The notes: a model not told the origin generated them from the sequence alone. A DNA stretch of 64,000 nucleotides from JAQVEM01 sp964610315 (GCA_964610315.1 CAZSVM010000005.1:1-64000), one strand, 5' to 3'. Positions 27,370 through 36,132 are shown, counted from the first letter of the stretch. Numbers and translations are program-made.

Positions 27370-28248
27370 ATGAAAAATATAATCTTTGGAATAAAATATA
27401 TAATTGGTAATCAAATCTTAAAAAGACGCACCCCTCTTATTGCTGGGTTAGCTATAACCAACAAATGTAATTTACGATGCAAACATTGTAGAGTACCCGA
27501 ACGCAAGACAGAAGATATGAGTTTTGAGAAAATAATTACTGTAATTGATTCATTTTACAAAGAGGGAGGTCGTACTGTCTATATTGAAGGTGGCGAACCA
27601 TTTATTTGGCATGATAGACAACATAATCTTGAAGATATTGTCGAATATGCCCATAAAAAAAGATTTCATACGGTTATTATTTATACAAATGGTACATTCC
27701 CGATAGAAACCTCAGCTGATACTGTTTTTATTAGTGTTGATGGACTCAAGGAAACTCACAATCTCATACGCGGGAAAACGTTTGACAGGATAATGGGAAA
27801 TATTCATGAATCAGAGCATCCTTCACTATATATAAATTTTACAATTAATAATTACAACAAAGATGAAATAGAAGCATTTTGTGAAAATGTAGATAGAATA
27901 AATCAGATACGTGGTATATTTTTTTATTTCCATACACCCTATTATGGACATGATGATTTATATATAGAAACTCCCAAAAGAGAGGAAATTTTACTCAGGT
28001 TATTAGATTTTAAAAAGAAATACAAAATATTGAACTCGCAAGCAGGTATAAAATCAGCAATAAAAAATGATTGGAAGCGACCTTTAGATATTTGTCGTAT
28101 TTATGAAAACAAGGTCGTGTATGAATGTTGCAGATATTCTGGAGATGCTGAACTATGTAAAAAATGTGGGTATCTGAGTTACGCTGAAATAGATCAGACA
28201 TTAAAATTAAAGCCATCAGCTATTTTCAATGCATTAAAATATTTTTAG
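27370..28248 (+). CDS. Radical SAM protein with C-terminal cysteine cluster
   Basis: A 292-residue protein. The N-terminal motif CNLRCKHC supplies the 4Fe-4S cluster ligands; EGGEPFIW is the SAM-binding GGEP segment. The C-terminal region has several Cys residues (CRIYENKVVYECCRYSG...CKKCGY), which could hold an auxiliary cluster in the manner of SPASM or twitch domains. It directly follows the HemN-like gene and is probably co-transcribed. Substrate unknown; no small precursor peptide gene is visible next to the pair. Confidence 0.85.
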   Translation: MKNIIFGIKYIIGNQILKRRTPLIAGLAITNKCNLRCKHCRVPERKTEDMSFEKIITVIDSFYKEGGRTVYIEGGEPFIWHDRQHNLEDIVEYAHKKRFHTVIIYTNGTFPIETSADTVFISVDGLKETHNLIRGKTFDRIMGNIHESEHPSLYINFTINNYNKDEIEAFCENVDRINQIRGIFFYFHTPYYGHDDLYIETPKREEILLRLLDFKKKYKILNSQAGIKSAIKNDWKRPLDICRIYENKVVYECCRYSGDAELCKKCGYLSYAEIDQTLKLKPSAIFNALKYF

Positions 28249-28381
28249 TTCCAATTTTTTTATTATATATAAAAAGGATATCAAAGCTCAAATATTGTTA
28301 ATATTAACCAATCATCTGAGACAGCTACCCATTATTTATAATAATTCTTGATTTAATTTAAAGTTTAAGTTGATTGGATTA

Positions 28382-28410
28382 GTTCTAAAAGCGTCCGATA
28401 TGGGGAGCCA
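28382..28410 (+). repeat. tRNA-Asn 3'-end remnant 4 (type A)
   Basis: GTTCTA, AAAGC, GTCC, GATAT, then a perfect GGGGAGCCA. It closes the radical SAM cassette. The rest of 28249-28561 holds no gene; a TATAAT at 28446-28451 may serve the next cassette. Confidence 0.8.
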
Positions 28411-28561
28411 ACAACTCTTTTACTTTAGCTTTTCGCGAGGTGATTGTATAATATTTCCTAAATATATTCAGATTTAGTAATGTGAAGCTTTAACGAATAA
28501 CAATAAAGTTAAAAATAAATTCTTCCGAACTTTGTTTGTATGCTAAGAGGGTGAAATTCAA

Positions 28562-28801
28562 ATGAAAGTGACTATAATCAACGGCAGCCCTCGCATGGAT
28601 AAGGGATACACCTCACAGATTCTGGAGCCACTCATCGAAGGAATGAAAGATGCAAGAGCGGAAGTGACTTTAAAGAATCCCAAGAGCCGGAATAAGCCCC
28701 TGTTAAATCCTGGAGGGCCAGTTTCAATAACTGCAAATGAAAGGGCATTCTATTTATGGAATTGGAACGTAAAAAGTATTGGCTTCTTTTTTACGGATTA
28801 A
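28562..28801 (+). pseudogene. Truncated flavodoxin-fold NAD(P)H/FMN reductase
   Basis: The first about 40 residues (MKVTIINGSPRMDKGYTSQI...) match the N-terminal strand and phosphate-binding loop of NADPH-dependent FMN reductases, which are normally about 180-200 residues long. The similarity then stops. The remaining 40 residues are unrelated and end at 28801, overlapping the start of the membrane protein gene in another frame. It looks like a gene fragment cut by recombination and read through into the neighbour. Confidence 0.65.
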
Positions 28802-30219
28802 TAATTGGAGTCTCGTTTGATATTTTTTTCTATGATAGGACACTGGGTATTTCTTATCCGATTTTTATTATTCTAATTCTACTGATGTTTCTGGGAAGCT
28901 TCTGGGGTTCTTTAAAGAAATTAAATAATCTGATATGGTTATTTACAGTTCCTATATTATTACTGGCGATTACTTTCTTTGTCTACTCTAATCAAATACT
29001 TAGAATTTTAAATTATCTGATTGTTCCTATTCTTATAATAATGTTTAGTTCTCTGGTTACAGAGGTGAATAAATCAAGTTGGTCGGATATAAGATTTATA
29101 GGAGATGTTGCTAAGAGGATTTTCGTGCCTTTTGGATTTATACATAAACCATTTTTAACATTGTTTAAAATAAATGTTGGTGAAGGTAAAGATAATAGAA
29201 GTAGGGTTCTGCCAAAAGTGTTTATTGGAATATTGATTTCGATTCCAATTCTGGCAATTATTATATGGCTTCTCTCGTCTGCAGATATTATATTTAAGAA
29301 TCTTTTTGTAAATATCCCTGTTTCAAAAATAATCAAACACTTTTTAACGATAATTGCAGTTTTTGTTTATGCCACTTGTTTTCTATGGTCGTTGATAAAA
29401 GCCTTTGATGAGAGGAAGGGGTCTACATATAGTAAGATAAAATGGAAATTATTTTTTGATCCTATAATTTTATTGACTTTACTGGTTTTAATAAATGTAA
29501 TTTACGCTGTATTCTCTGTTATTCAGTTTGCTTATCTTTTTGGTGGGAGTTCTTTTGTTTTACCTTCTTCTTATACTTATGCAGAATATGCAAGAAGAGG
29601 CTTTTTTGAACTGGTTATTGTATCAATTATTAATTTTGGAGTTCTACTTTTTGGTATCACATTTGTAAAGAAAGATAATAAAAGAATCTTTGCTGTTATT
29701 AAGGCTCTTCTTACCTTGCTTGTAATCTTTACCTTTATTTTATTGATATCCGCGTTTTATAGAATGCTGGTTTATGAGCAAGCATATGGATTTACATATC
29801 TCAGGATATTTGTTCAGACTTTTATGATAATGCTATTTTTCTTGTTTATTATTAATGTTGCCTATATTTGGCAGCCGAAGCTACCTATAATTAAATCTTA
29901 TTTTATAATTTCACTTGCAGTTTATATAATAATGAATTTTTCAAATGTGGATGTCATAATAGCAAAAAATAACATCAATCGTTATTTTGAAACCGGACAA
30001 ATTGATATGGTTTATTTAGAAGGTCTGTCCTACGATGCTACACCTGAAATGCAGAGACTTTTAATGTCGGTTAAAGATTCATCAGACCCGGAAGAAAAAC
30101 AAATTGCAGAGAAAATCGTAGAATACTTCAATAAAAGAAAATTAGATCTTGAAGATCAAAAAAGCTGGCAGAGTTTTAATATTTCAAAATTTAAAGCTGA
30201 AAAAATAATAGATAAATAA
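28756..30219 (+). CDS. DUF4153/DUF4173-type polytopic membrane protein
   Basis: A 487-residue protein with about 12 predicted TM helices. The region around LVYEQAYGFTYLRIFVQTFMIM resembles the conserved EAYG.T.LR segment of DUF4153/DUF4173 proteins. The C-terminal about 100 residues are soluble and charged, ending in SFNISKFKAEKIIDK. Function unknown. ATG 28756 lies inside the upstream truncated reductase frame. Confidence 0.75.
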   Translation: MELERKKYWLLFYGLIIGVSFDIFFYDRTLGISYPIFIILILLMFLGSFWGSLKKLNNLIWLFTVPILLLAITFFVYSNQILRILNYLIVPILIIMFSSLVTEVNKSSWSDIRFIGDVAKRIFVPFGFIHKPFLTLFKINVGEGKDNRSRVLPKVFIGILISIPILAIIIWLLSSADIIFKNLFVNIPVSKIIKHFLTIIAVFVYATCFLWSLIKAFDERKGSTYSKIKWKLFFDPIILLTLLVLINVIYAVFSVIQFAYLFGGSSFVLPSSYTYAEYARRGFFELVIVSIINFGVLLFGITFVKKDNKRIFAVIKALLTLLVIFTFILLISAFYRMLVYEQAYGFTYLRIFVQTFMIMLFFLFIINVAYIWQPKLPIIKSYFIISLAVYIIMNFSNVDVIIAKNNINRYFETGQIDMVYLEGLSYDATPEMQRLLMSVKDSSDPEEKQIAEKIVEYFNKRKLDLEDQKSWQSFNISKFKAEKIIDK

Positions 30220-30225
30220 TTCTTT

Positions 30226-31212
30226 TCAGCCTTTGAATTTTTCTGGATAACAAGCTCTCACAGTGGCAACAATTGATTCCTTTAGTCCTCCTCTTTTATA
30301 CCCCAGCTTTTCTGCAGTATCCGAAGGATCAAAGAATAAATTATGAGTTAAAATATCACGCATAAGGTACTTGCCGTCAAGCCCGCCTTCCAATCCTTTT
30401 TTCTTCCATCCCTTATTTATCATACTGCCGGCTATTACAGCTATAAATCGCGGAATATTTATTATTTTTTTATGTGTTCCTATAGCTGATAGCATCATAT
30501 CCAGCATTTCATTGTATGAGTGGTTTTCATCACCTATGGTGTACCGTTCACCATGTTCACCATGCTCTAGAGCTCCTATAATTGCTTCGCCGACATGCTC
30601 TACAGCAATCATATTTGTTCCGCCCTTAGGGAAAAAGATGATTTTACTTTTTATAATGCGATCCAGTAGAACATCCTTCCATAAAGGAATACGGTTGGGC
30701 ATGGAACCAAATATGTAAGGAAGTTCTAGGATCATAACTGCCATTTTATCTCCGCCTGCAGCAATAGCTCGCTCTGCCTGTTCCACACGACATCTTATAT
30801 AAGGATGGTGTTTGCTCAGCTCTTTTTCCGGCCAGATCCTGTCAAAATATGCAAAATAGGAATTAAGAACAACGCATTTATTGACATTCGCTTTACGTGC
30901 TGCGATTACTACTTTTTTGCAGGCCTTCACAAGTCTGGTATGAAAAAATCCATACGAGGGAGCAGGCGGTGTGATTCTATCGTCCGGACCTACAGCGTAC
31001 ACCATAGCATCACAACCGGCAAAACGTTCCTGCAGGTTTTCCTCTGAAAGTTCAAATACATCACCATACTGGACATTTACTTCTTTAGGATACCAGTCCT
31101 CAAGTTCTATATCGTCAATCGCAAGAGTATTCACCGAGTATCCTCTTTTTAATGCTACAAGCATTGCGTGGTAGCCTAGAAATCCAGTTCCCCCTACAAT
31201 CATAATTTTCAT
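30226..31212 (-). CDS. NAD-dependent epimerase/dehydratase family protein
   Basis: A 328-residue extended short-chain dehydrogenase with the N-terminal Rossmann motif GGTGFLG (MKIMIVGGTGFLGYHAM). The catalytic region is less standard: the segment YFAYFDRIWPE near residue 125 sits where SDRs have YxxxK and no clean YxxxK is seen. Probably a sugar-nucleotide or atypical SDR. ATG 31212 is preferred over a GTG two codons upstream because AAAGGAG lies about 8 nt before the ATG. Convergent with the membrane protein. Confidence 0.8.
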   Translation of the reverse strand: MKIMIVGGTGFLGYHAMLVALKRGYSVNTLAIDDIELEDWYPKEVNVQYGDVFELSEENLQERFAGCDAMVYAVGPDDRITPPAPSYGFFHTRLVKACKKVVIAARKANVNKCVVLNSYFAYFDRIWPEKELSKHHPYIRCRVEQAERAIAAGGDKMAVMILELPYIFGSMPNRIPLWKDVLLDRIIKSKIIFFPKGGTNMIAVEHVGEAIIGALEHGEHGERYTIGDENHSYNEMLDMMLSAIGTHKKIINIPRFIAVIAGSMINKGWKKKGLEGGLDGKYLMRDILTHNLFFDPSDTAEKLGYKRGGLKESIVATVRACYPEKFKG

Positions 31213-31349
31213 ATGCACCGCTCCTTTATGTAAGATTTCCTATTTTTTTGCTTCTTCCTTTATTAAATTTTGCATAAAGAAATAATATTAGAGTTTTTTT
31301 AATTAAATTGGTTTTTTCTTTTACTGAACTAATTTCATTAAAATAAAAA

Positions 31350-31378
31350 GTTCTAAATATGTCAATTAAGGGGAGCCA
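31350..31378 (+). repeat. tRNA-Asn 3'-end remnant 5 (type B)
   Basis: GTTCTA, AATAT, GTCA, ATTAA, then GGGGAGCCA, preceded by CATTAAAATAAAAA as at remnant 2. It closes the cassette holding the membrane protein and epimerase. Confidence 0.75.
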
Positions 31379-31490
31379 GATTTGATCGATTGTAAGAACT
31401 TTTTTATATTTCTTAAAATTGATGTAAATTACCCTATCTCTTTATAGCAATTTTAAGTTATAATTTATACATATATTTAATACTCCTATA

Positions 31491-31519
31491 GTTCTAAAAG
31501 CGTCCAATATAGGGAGCTA
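31491..31519 (+). repeat. tRNA-Asn 3'-end remnant 6 (type A)
   Basis: GTTCTA, AAAGC, GTCC, AATAT, AGGGAGCTA. It lies 112 bp after remnant 5 with no gene between. The upstream flank TTTATACATATAT repeats that of remnant 1. Confidence 0.7.
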
Positions 31520-31613
31520 ATCTTCATAGTTGCATTTATTATCAGATTTACTGCAAAAATAAATTCCGGTAACTATTTTTTTAAATTGAATCGACAATTA
31601 TTAAATTCAAGTA

Positions 31614-31643
31614 TTTACTATTAGTTTATAAGTATTGTATAAT
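31614..31643 (+). promoter_or_regulatory. Promoter of the GH99-like gene
   Basis: TTTACT (31614-31619) and a perfect TATAAT (31638-31643), 18 bp apart, lie about 40 bp before the ATG. This makes an in-frame TTG within the -10 box unlikely as a start. Confidence 0.5.
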
Positions 31644-31684
31644 TGTCTAAATTTAAAAAATTAATAGTCCGGCACATCTATATT

Positions 31685-32773
31685 ATGAGATTGAATATAA
31701 GTTATAAAAAAATAATAACCATTATATTTATTACAATTGTACTTATATTTTTCCCTTTTCGCTTTATTTTAGGGGAAAGCGAAAACATTAATGCAGAAAA
31801 TAATATCACATCAGGGAATTCTGCAGAAGATATAATAGTATATTGTGATTATTATACCTGGTGGAGCGAAAGTAAATGGAATATAGGGCATTCCAATTGT
31901 CCTTTACTTGGATTTTATAACAGTCTTGATCTGAAAGTTTTAAAAGAACATTCAAGATTAGCTAATGAATACGGCATTGATGTTTTTAAAGTTGAATATG
32001 TCCCAGCATTGGACGGAAGTATAATAAATGGAATATTGAAAACGGATCTGGGAAATACAAGGGTCTGCCTGATGTATGATACCCTGGTAAGGTTTTTAAG
32101 CTTGGGTAAGGGGCGGCCGCCTTATAATTTTAATGATCCCGAAATCTATAACACATTTATAGATGATATGAATCATATAGCTGATGTTTATTTTTCTAAC
32201 CCGAATTACTTTAATATAAATGGAAGACCAGTATTATGGATTTATATTACAAGAGAGATGCGTGGGAACTGGAAAAGTGCTATTAATACTGCAAGGCAGA
32301 ATATGAATAGCAAGGGATTTAATGTGTACTTAGTAGGAGATCATGTTTTTTGGAGTTATAATTATAATGGCATTGAATTATTTGATGCTGTTTCTACTTA
32401 TCATGTTTACGCAGGCAGACCGCAAAATACTTCAGATTTTGCTAATAAAATAAAATTGTTGTATTCAAGATGGGATAAAGTTGTGCAGTCCAAAGGCAAG
32501 GATTTTATCCCAGGAGCGTTACCTGCTTATAATGATACCTGTATGGCATATGCAAGATATTGTGTACCTTCATTAAGTGGTACAAAAGAAGATTTTAATT
32601 ATATGCTAAGAACTGTTTCAAATTATCTAGATCGTATAAATGGTGCTGAAAATTTAATGCAGGTAACAATAGCTACATTCAATGAAAATCAGGAGGGAAG
32701 TGGCGTTGAACCTTCATTAGAGTGGGGATATGATAGAATAAGCCAGATACCAATTGTTTTTGGGAGCAATTAG
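31685..32773 (+). CDS. Exported glycoside hydrolase, GH99/GH71-like
   Basis: A 362-residue protein with an N-terminal TM/signal segment and then an enzymatic domain. Seen: VYCDYYTWWSESKW near the start, the barrel segment LANEYGIDVFKVEYVP, and ATFNENQEGSGVEPSLEWG near the end. These parallel the layout of GH99-like endo-alpha-mannosidase-type proteins (a Trp-rich start, GIDgF, and a final WNEWxEGxxxEPS). The Asn-Glu and EPS are kept, but Trp is replaced by Phe. Probably a secreted or membrane-anchored glycosidase; specificity unknown. It stands alone between two tRNA-end remnants. Confidence 0.65.
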   Translation: MRLNISYKKIITIIFITIVLIFFPFRFILGESENINAENNITSGNSAEDIIVYCDYYTWWSESKWNIGHSNCPLLGFYNSLDLKVLKEHSRLANEYGIDVFKVEYVPALDGSIINGILKTDLGNTRVCLMYDTLVRFLSLGKGRPPYNFNDPEIYNTFIDDMNHIADVYFSNPNYFNINGRPVLWIYITREMRGNWKSAINTARQNMNSKGFNVYLVGDHVFWSYNYNGIELFDAVSTYHVYAGRPQNTSDFANKIKLLYSRWDKVVQSKGKDFIPGALPAYNDTCMAYARYCVPSLSGTKEDFNYMLRTVSNYLDRINGAENLMQVTIATFNENQEGSGVEPSLEWGYDRISQIPIVFGSN

Positions 32774-32795
32774 CATATATTTTCATATCTTTTAT

Positions 32796-32824
32796 GTTCT
32801 AAAAGCATCCAAGATGGGGAGCCA
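32796..32824 (+). repeat. tRNA-Asn 3'-end remnant 7 (type A)
   Basis: GTTCTA, AAAGC, ATCC, AAGAT, GGGGAGCCA. It closes the GH99-like cassette and lies about 20 bp after its stop codon. A hairpin ATGCAAAA/TTTTGCAT is at 32903-32935, before the antitoxin gene's 3' end. Confidence 0.75.
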
Positions 32825-32952
32825 AAAAGTATTCTTTCTATCCTTGTAGGAAGCTAAATTACTCTGGGTCCTTAGCTGCAATAATTTATCATACGCATTA
32901 CTATGCAAAACTCTAGGGCTCTTAATATTTTGCATTGAGGGAAATTTCTATA

Positions 32953-33171
32953 TTATTGTATAATATCTTCTATTTTTACAAATTTGGTTTTAGATTTCTT
33001 TTTCCTAGTTTCAAACTCTTCAATTACTTTCTTGTCTTTAATTTCATCGTAAAGGTCCCACAAAGATCTTTTAAGTAAACTTGAAGAATCACAATTGTAG
33101 TATTTTCTTAAAATTTTCAATATCTTTTCTTCTTTAGTATTAAATCTTACAGTATTACTGCCACTTTTCAT
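32953..33171 (-). CDS. Small antitoxin-like protein
   Basis: A 72-residue charged protein: a short N-terminal segment (SGSNTVRFNTKEEKILKIL) like the DNA-binding strand/helix of ribbon-helix-helix antitoxins, and a Lys/Glu-rich tail. Its ATG overlaps the end of a truncated RelE-like reading frame (33155-33283), the usual layout of toxin-antitoxin operons. With the toxin reduced to a fragment it is probably an orphan. Confidence 0.65.
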   Translation of the reverse strand: MKSGSNTVRFNTKEEKILKILRKYYNCDSSSLLKRSLWDLYDEIKDKKVIEEFETRKKKSKTKFVKIEDIIQ

Positions 33172-33283
33172 ACACCTCTTCTCTTTTACCGATGTAAATT
33201 ATATAAAAATCATCATTTAATATATAAAAAAGTGCTCTGCATTTACCTTTTCTTAATCTATAGTAGTCTCTATGGTAATTGAA
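33155..33283 (-). pseudogene. C-terminal fragment of a RelE/ParE-like toxin
   Basis: On the minus strand a 42-codon frame runs from just after an in-frame stop to TAA at 33155, overlapping the antitoxin start by 17 bp. The peptide includes HRDYYRLRKGKCRALFYI and ends IYIGKREEVYEKWQ, the pattern of the C-terminal half of RelE/ParE toxins (Y-R-R-x-G-x-R-x-x-Y, then a GxRxEVY end). The N-terminal half is missing, replaced by the flank of remnant 8. Confidence 0.65.
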
Positions 33284-33321
33284 TTAAGTTATCAAAACTT
33301 AAGCAATTTTCAGAATAAAAA

Positions 33322-33350
33322 GTTCGAAATGTGTCAACTAAGGGGAGCCA
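33322..33350 (+). repeat. tRNA-Asn 3'-end remnant 8 (type B)
   Basis: GTTCGA, AATGT, GTCA, ACTAA, GGGGAGCCA, preceded by AATAAAAA as in remnants 2 and 5. It differs from remnant 2 by a single base over the 29 bp. It lies next to the truncated end of the toxin. From here to 33513 I see no gene. Confidence 0.8.
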
Positions 33351-33513
33351 GCACAAATATACAGAAGCATAATATAAATAACTCTTCGGCTTAATTTATA
33401 TATTTATTAATAAATTATTTATGGGTTTAACCCTTCCCGACTATCTGTTTCTAATTTGTTTCTGATATTATTAATTTCTTAAAAAAAGTTTGAATATATC
33501 AGCAAATGTTAAA

Positions 33514-34293
33514 TTATTTTGTACAGAAATATATATCTTCACTTTCAGGAAGTCCCATATATTTAACTGTTTTATCTCCTAATTTTTTTACAAAACCATC
33601 TACTTTTACTGAAAATCCAGCAGCAATCAGAAAATCTCTATAATCTTTTCCATAACCTCTCACATGCTCTGCAAAACCATATATTTTTTCCCTGGCTTTA
33701 GGGGTTGTAGCGACTGGATCTTCAAAGGTTAATTCACCAAGTATCGGAACCTGTAGTATTGCCCATCCTCCAGGTTTTAAAATCCTATAAATTTCACGCA
33801 TCGCATTTTTATGATCTGGAATATGCTCAAAAACATGGTTACAGATTATTACATCAAAAATATTATCACTCATTTTTATATCTGTTATGTCAATGTAAAT
33901 CATAGCACGAGTTGGATCAAGATCAGCGCTTAAATATTCTATAAATTCATTTTTTCTAATTCTATCGGATAATACAACTTCAGGAGCAACATGTAGGATT
34001 TTCTTTTTAGGGCTTTTAAAGAAATTGGTATATTCTTCGAGGTAGAACCATAAAAGCCTTTCTCTTTCAATAGAGCCACAAACAGGACAAAGTGCATATG
34101 GTCTTGGACCAATTTTGATATGTGGTGGGAAATAATATGTGTAAAATTTTCTAATTTTGCTATCACAGACAGGACAGAATCTTTCATTTCCATAAAAAAT
34201 TTCTTTCTTTAATTTTTCTCTATATCTGCCTGGGGTTATTTTAATAGCGCCTTCAATTAAAAATCTTTTTAAATTTTTTATTTTATTAATCAT
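33514..34293 (-). CDS. SAM-dependent methyltransferase with N-terminal CPVC motifs
   Basis: A 259-residue protein. Residues 35-80 hold two CPVC motifs (ERFCPVCDSKI and YALCPVCGSIERERL), a likely zinc ribbon. A class I methyltransferase domain of the Methyltransf_11 type follows, with LHVAPEVVLSDRI, a D-rich beta2 end (YLSADLD), and FDVIICNHVFEHIPDHKNAMREIYRILKPGGWAIL. Such proteins are often found in glycan clusters. Substrate unknown. It is the only gene between remnants 8 and 9. Confidence 0.8.
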   Translation of the reverse strand: MINKIKNLKRFLIEGAIKITPGRYREKLKKEIFYGNERFCPVCDSKIRKFYTYYFPPHIKIGPRPYALCPVCGSIERERLLWFYLEEYTNFFKSPKKKILHVAPEVVLSDRIRKNEFIEYLSADLDPTRAMIYIDITDIKMSDNIFDVIICNHVFEHIPDHKNAMREIYRILKPGGWAILQVPILGELTFEDPVATTPKAREKIYGFAEHVRGYGKDYRDFLIAAGFSVKVDGFVKKLGDKTVKYMGLPESEDIYFCTK

Positions 34294-34485
34294 TCTAATT
34301 ATTTTCTCATTATATCTTTTTTTTAACTTCTATGTATATAACTAAACTTCTAATAATTTTTAAAGGACTTAAGGAAAGTGGTTAAAATATATAAAAATAC
34401 CCTTATCTAAACCAATAACTCTTATTTGAATATTGTCTATTTAATTCAGTAATTTTCTAAATTTCTCTAATTCCCTTAATAATTG

Positions 34486-34514
34486 GTTAGAAGTTAGTCT
34501 TATAGGGGGAGCCA
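34486..34514 (+). repeat. tRNA-Asn 3'-end remnant 9 (right end of array)
   Basis: GTTAGA, AGTTA, GTCT, TATAG, GGGGAGCCA. It is the last copy in the window, before the purA side of the chromosome. Otherwise 34294-34586 holds no gene. Confidence 0.65.
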
Positions 34515-34586
34515 AGTTACATCTCTCAAACCATTTTAATAATATTATTTAATACAATCCATTCCTGTGAGAAGAAAAACTTATAA

Positions 34587-34709
34587 GCCTTTATAGAACC
34601 AGGAAATCACTGGGAGAGTGGCTATATTGAATTATTTAACTTAAAAGATGAGGATGAATTGTTAAACTGTAATATCTTTGATACCATGAAGGAAGCCAAT
34701 TATTACTAG
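34587..34709 (+). pseudogene. IS3-type transposase fragment
   Basis: A 40-codon frame encodes FIEPGNHWESGYIELFNL followed by a segment ending FDTMKEANYY. This matches the conserved end of the integrase (rve) domain of IS3-family OrfB transposases, where PGxPWxNGYxESFN and DELLN...F.T..EA are typical. It is preceded by a stop and followed by a stop, and no inverted repeats are visible. A decayed insertion sequence at the island edge. The rest of 34710-34858 is AT-rich leader of purA. Confidence 0.7.
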
Positions 34710-34858
34710 AGGTCTGTGGAGTTTAAATTTATAAAGTCACAGAAAAATTTTAAAATAATATTTAGATAAGTTTGGAATAATTAATTATATAAAAATAACC
34801 AAAACCAAAAAGTTGACCTAGAATTAATACCATAATAGATAATATAAGGAGAGAAATC

Positions 34859-36132
34859 ATGCCTGTAAAAATTGTAGTCGGATGCAATTGGGGAGATGAA
34901 GGAAAAGGAAGGATGGTTGATTATTTTTCCAAAAATGCCGATTATGTTGTAAGATACCAGGGCGGTAGCAATGCCGGGCATACTGTTGTAAATGATTATG
35001 GTACAAGCAGACTGCACTTGCTCCCCTCTGGAATATTTTACAGTAATGTCATAAATGTACTCGGTCCCGGAACCGTAATTAATCTTGAGTCACTATGCAG
35101 TGAAATAGACGACATTGAAAAAAGGGAATAAAGATAAGTGAGAAAAACTTAAGGATTTCCGATAGGGCACTTATAAGTTTCCCTTTCCACTCACTGCAGG
35201 AAAAGTATGAAGAGGAACGATTAAAAAAGAACAAGTTCGGTTCTACTTTGCAGGGTATCGCTCCTGTATATAGTGACAAATATTTAAAATACGGTGTCCA
35301 GATAGGGACATTAAAAAATCCCGATTTCTTAAAAGAACAGGTTAGGAGAGTGTTGGCTTTAAAAAACCAGATATTTAGATCCGTTTATAAAAAACAGGAG
35401 ATAGATGAAGAAGAAGTATTTAAATGGGTCTTTTATTACGGAGAAAGACTAGGACCTTTTATAGAGGATACTATTGAGTTGTTTGATAAAGCAATAAAAG
35501 AGAGCAGAGAAATACTGCTTGAAGCCCAGCTGGGATCATTAAGGGATATTCATTATGGCATTTATCCGTTTACTACATCTTCATCCACATTGGCAGGATT
35601 TGGTAGTGTTGGAGCCGGTATATTTTCAAAAGAACCACCGATTGTTATTGGAGTAGTAAAGGCGTTCTCTACAAGTATTGGCGAGGGGCCATTTGTAACT
35701 GAAATGGAAAAAGGACCCGCTGATATATTTCGTAAAATATCAGGTGAATTTGGAGCCACTACAGGAAGGCCCAGGAGAATTGGTTATTTTGATGCTGTTG
35801 CTTCAAGATTTGGTGCAAAGATTCAATGTACCGACAAAATTGCTTTAACCAAACTTGACTGTCTTTCCGGGCAGAAAAAACTGAAGATTTGCACAAAGTA
35901 TATAATTGATAACAGAGAGATAGATTATTTCCCATTAACCTCGGATTTAATCAAAGCAAGGCCTAAATATATTGAGGTTGATGGCTGGGATGGTGATATA
36001 AGCGGGATACGTGATTATGAAAGACTTCCCAAAGAAGCCTTATTCTATATTGAGACCATAGAGGGGCTTTTAGATAAGCCAATAAAATACATCTCGGTTG
36101 GACCACAAAGAGAGGCATTGATTATAAGGTAG
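34859..36132 (+). CDS. purA: Adenylosuccinate synthetase, split by a frameshift
   Basis: The first 90 codons (34859-35131) hold the PurA N-terminus: GCNWGDEGKG P-loop and GGSNAGHTV with the catalytic His. Translation then hits a stop. In the frame one base back the protein continues from about 35119 (KKGIKISEKNLRISDRA) through GATTGRPRR to ISVGPQREA, reaching 36132, for about 424 residues in total. One missing A in the run of six at 35118-35123 explains the break. PurA makes adenylosuccinate from IMP, Asp and GTP. The start has AAGGAG upstream. The active-site stretch reads LRDIHYGIYPFTTSS, more divergent than usual. It could be a sequencing error, a mutation or slippage. Confidence 0.85.

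Noticed and set aside
28249..28561. A small RiPP precursor gene near the radical SAM pair
   Set aside because: No short frame with a start and a ribosome site and a plausible leader/core could be seen here or upstream at 25848-26054.
31643..31684. TTG start for the GH99-like gene
   Set aside because: It falls at the end of the TATAAT box and would lie upstream of the expected transcript start.
34681..34700. GGAAGCCA as a further remnant
   Set aside because: It lies inside the transposase fragment frame and lacks the upstream motif.
35118..35125. Programmed -1 frameshift site in purA
   Set aside because: In the zero frame the run reads GAA AAA AGG, not a standard X XXY YYZ heptamer, and I see no obvious downstream pseudoknot. 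A deletion or sequencing error is simpler; kept only as a possibility.
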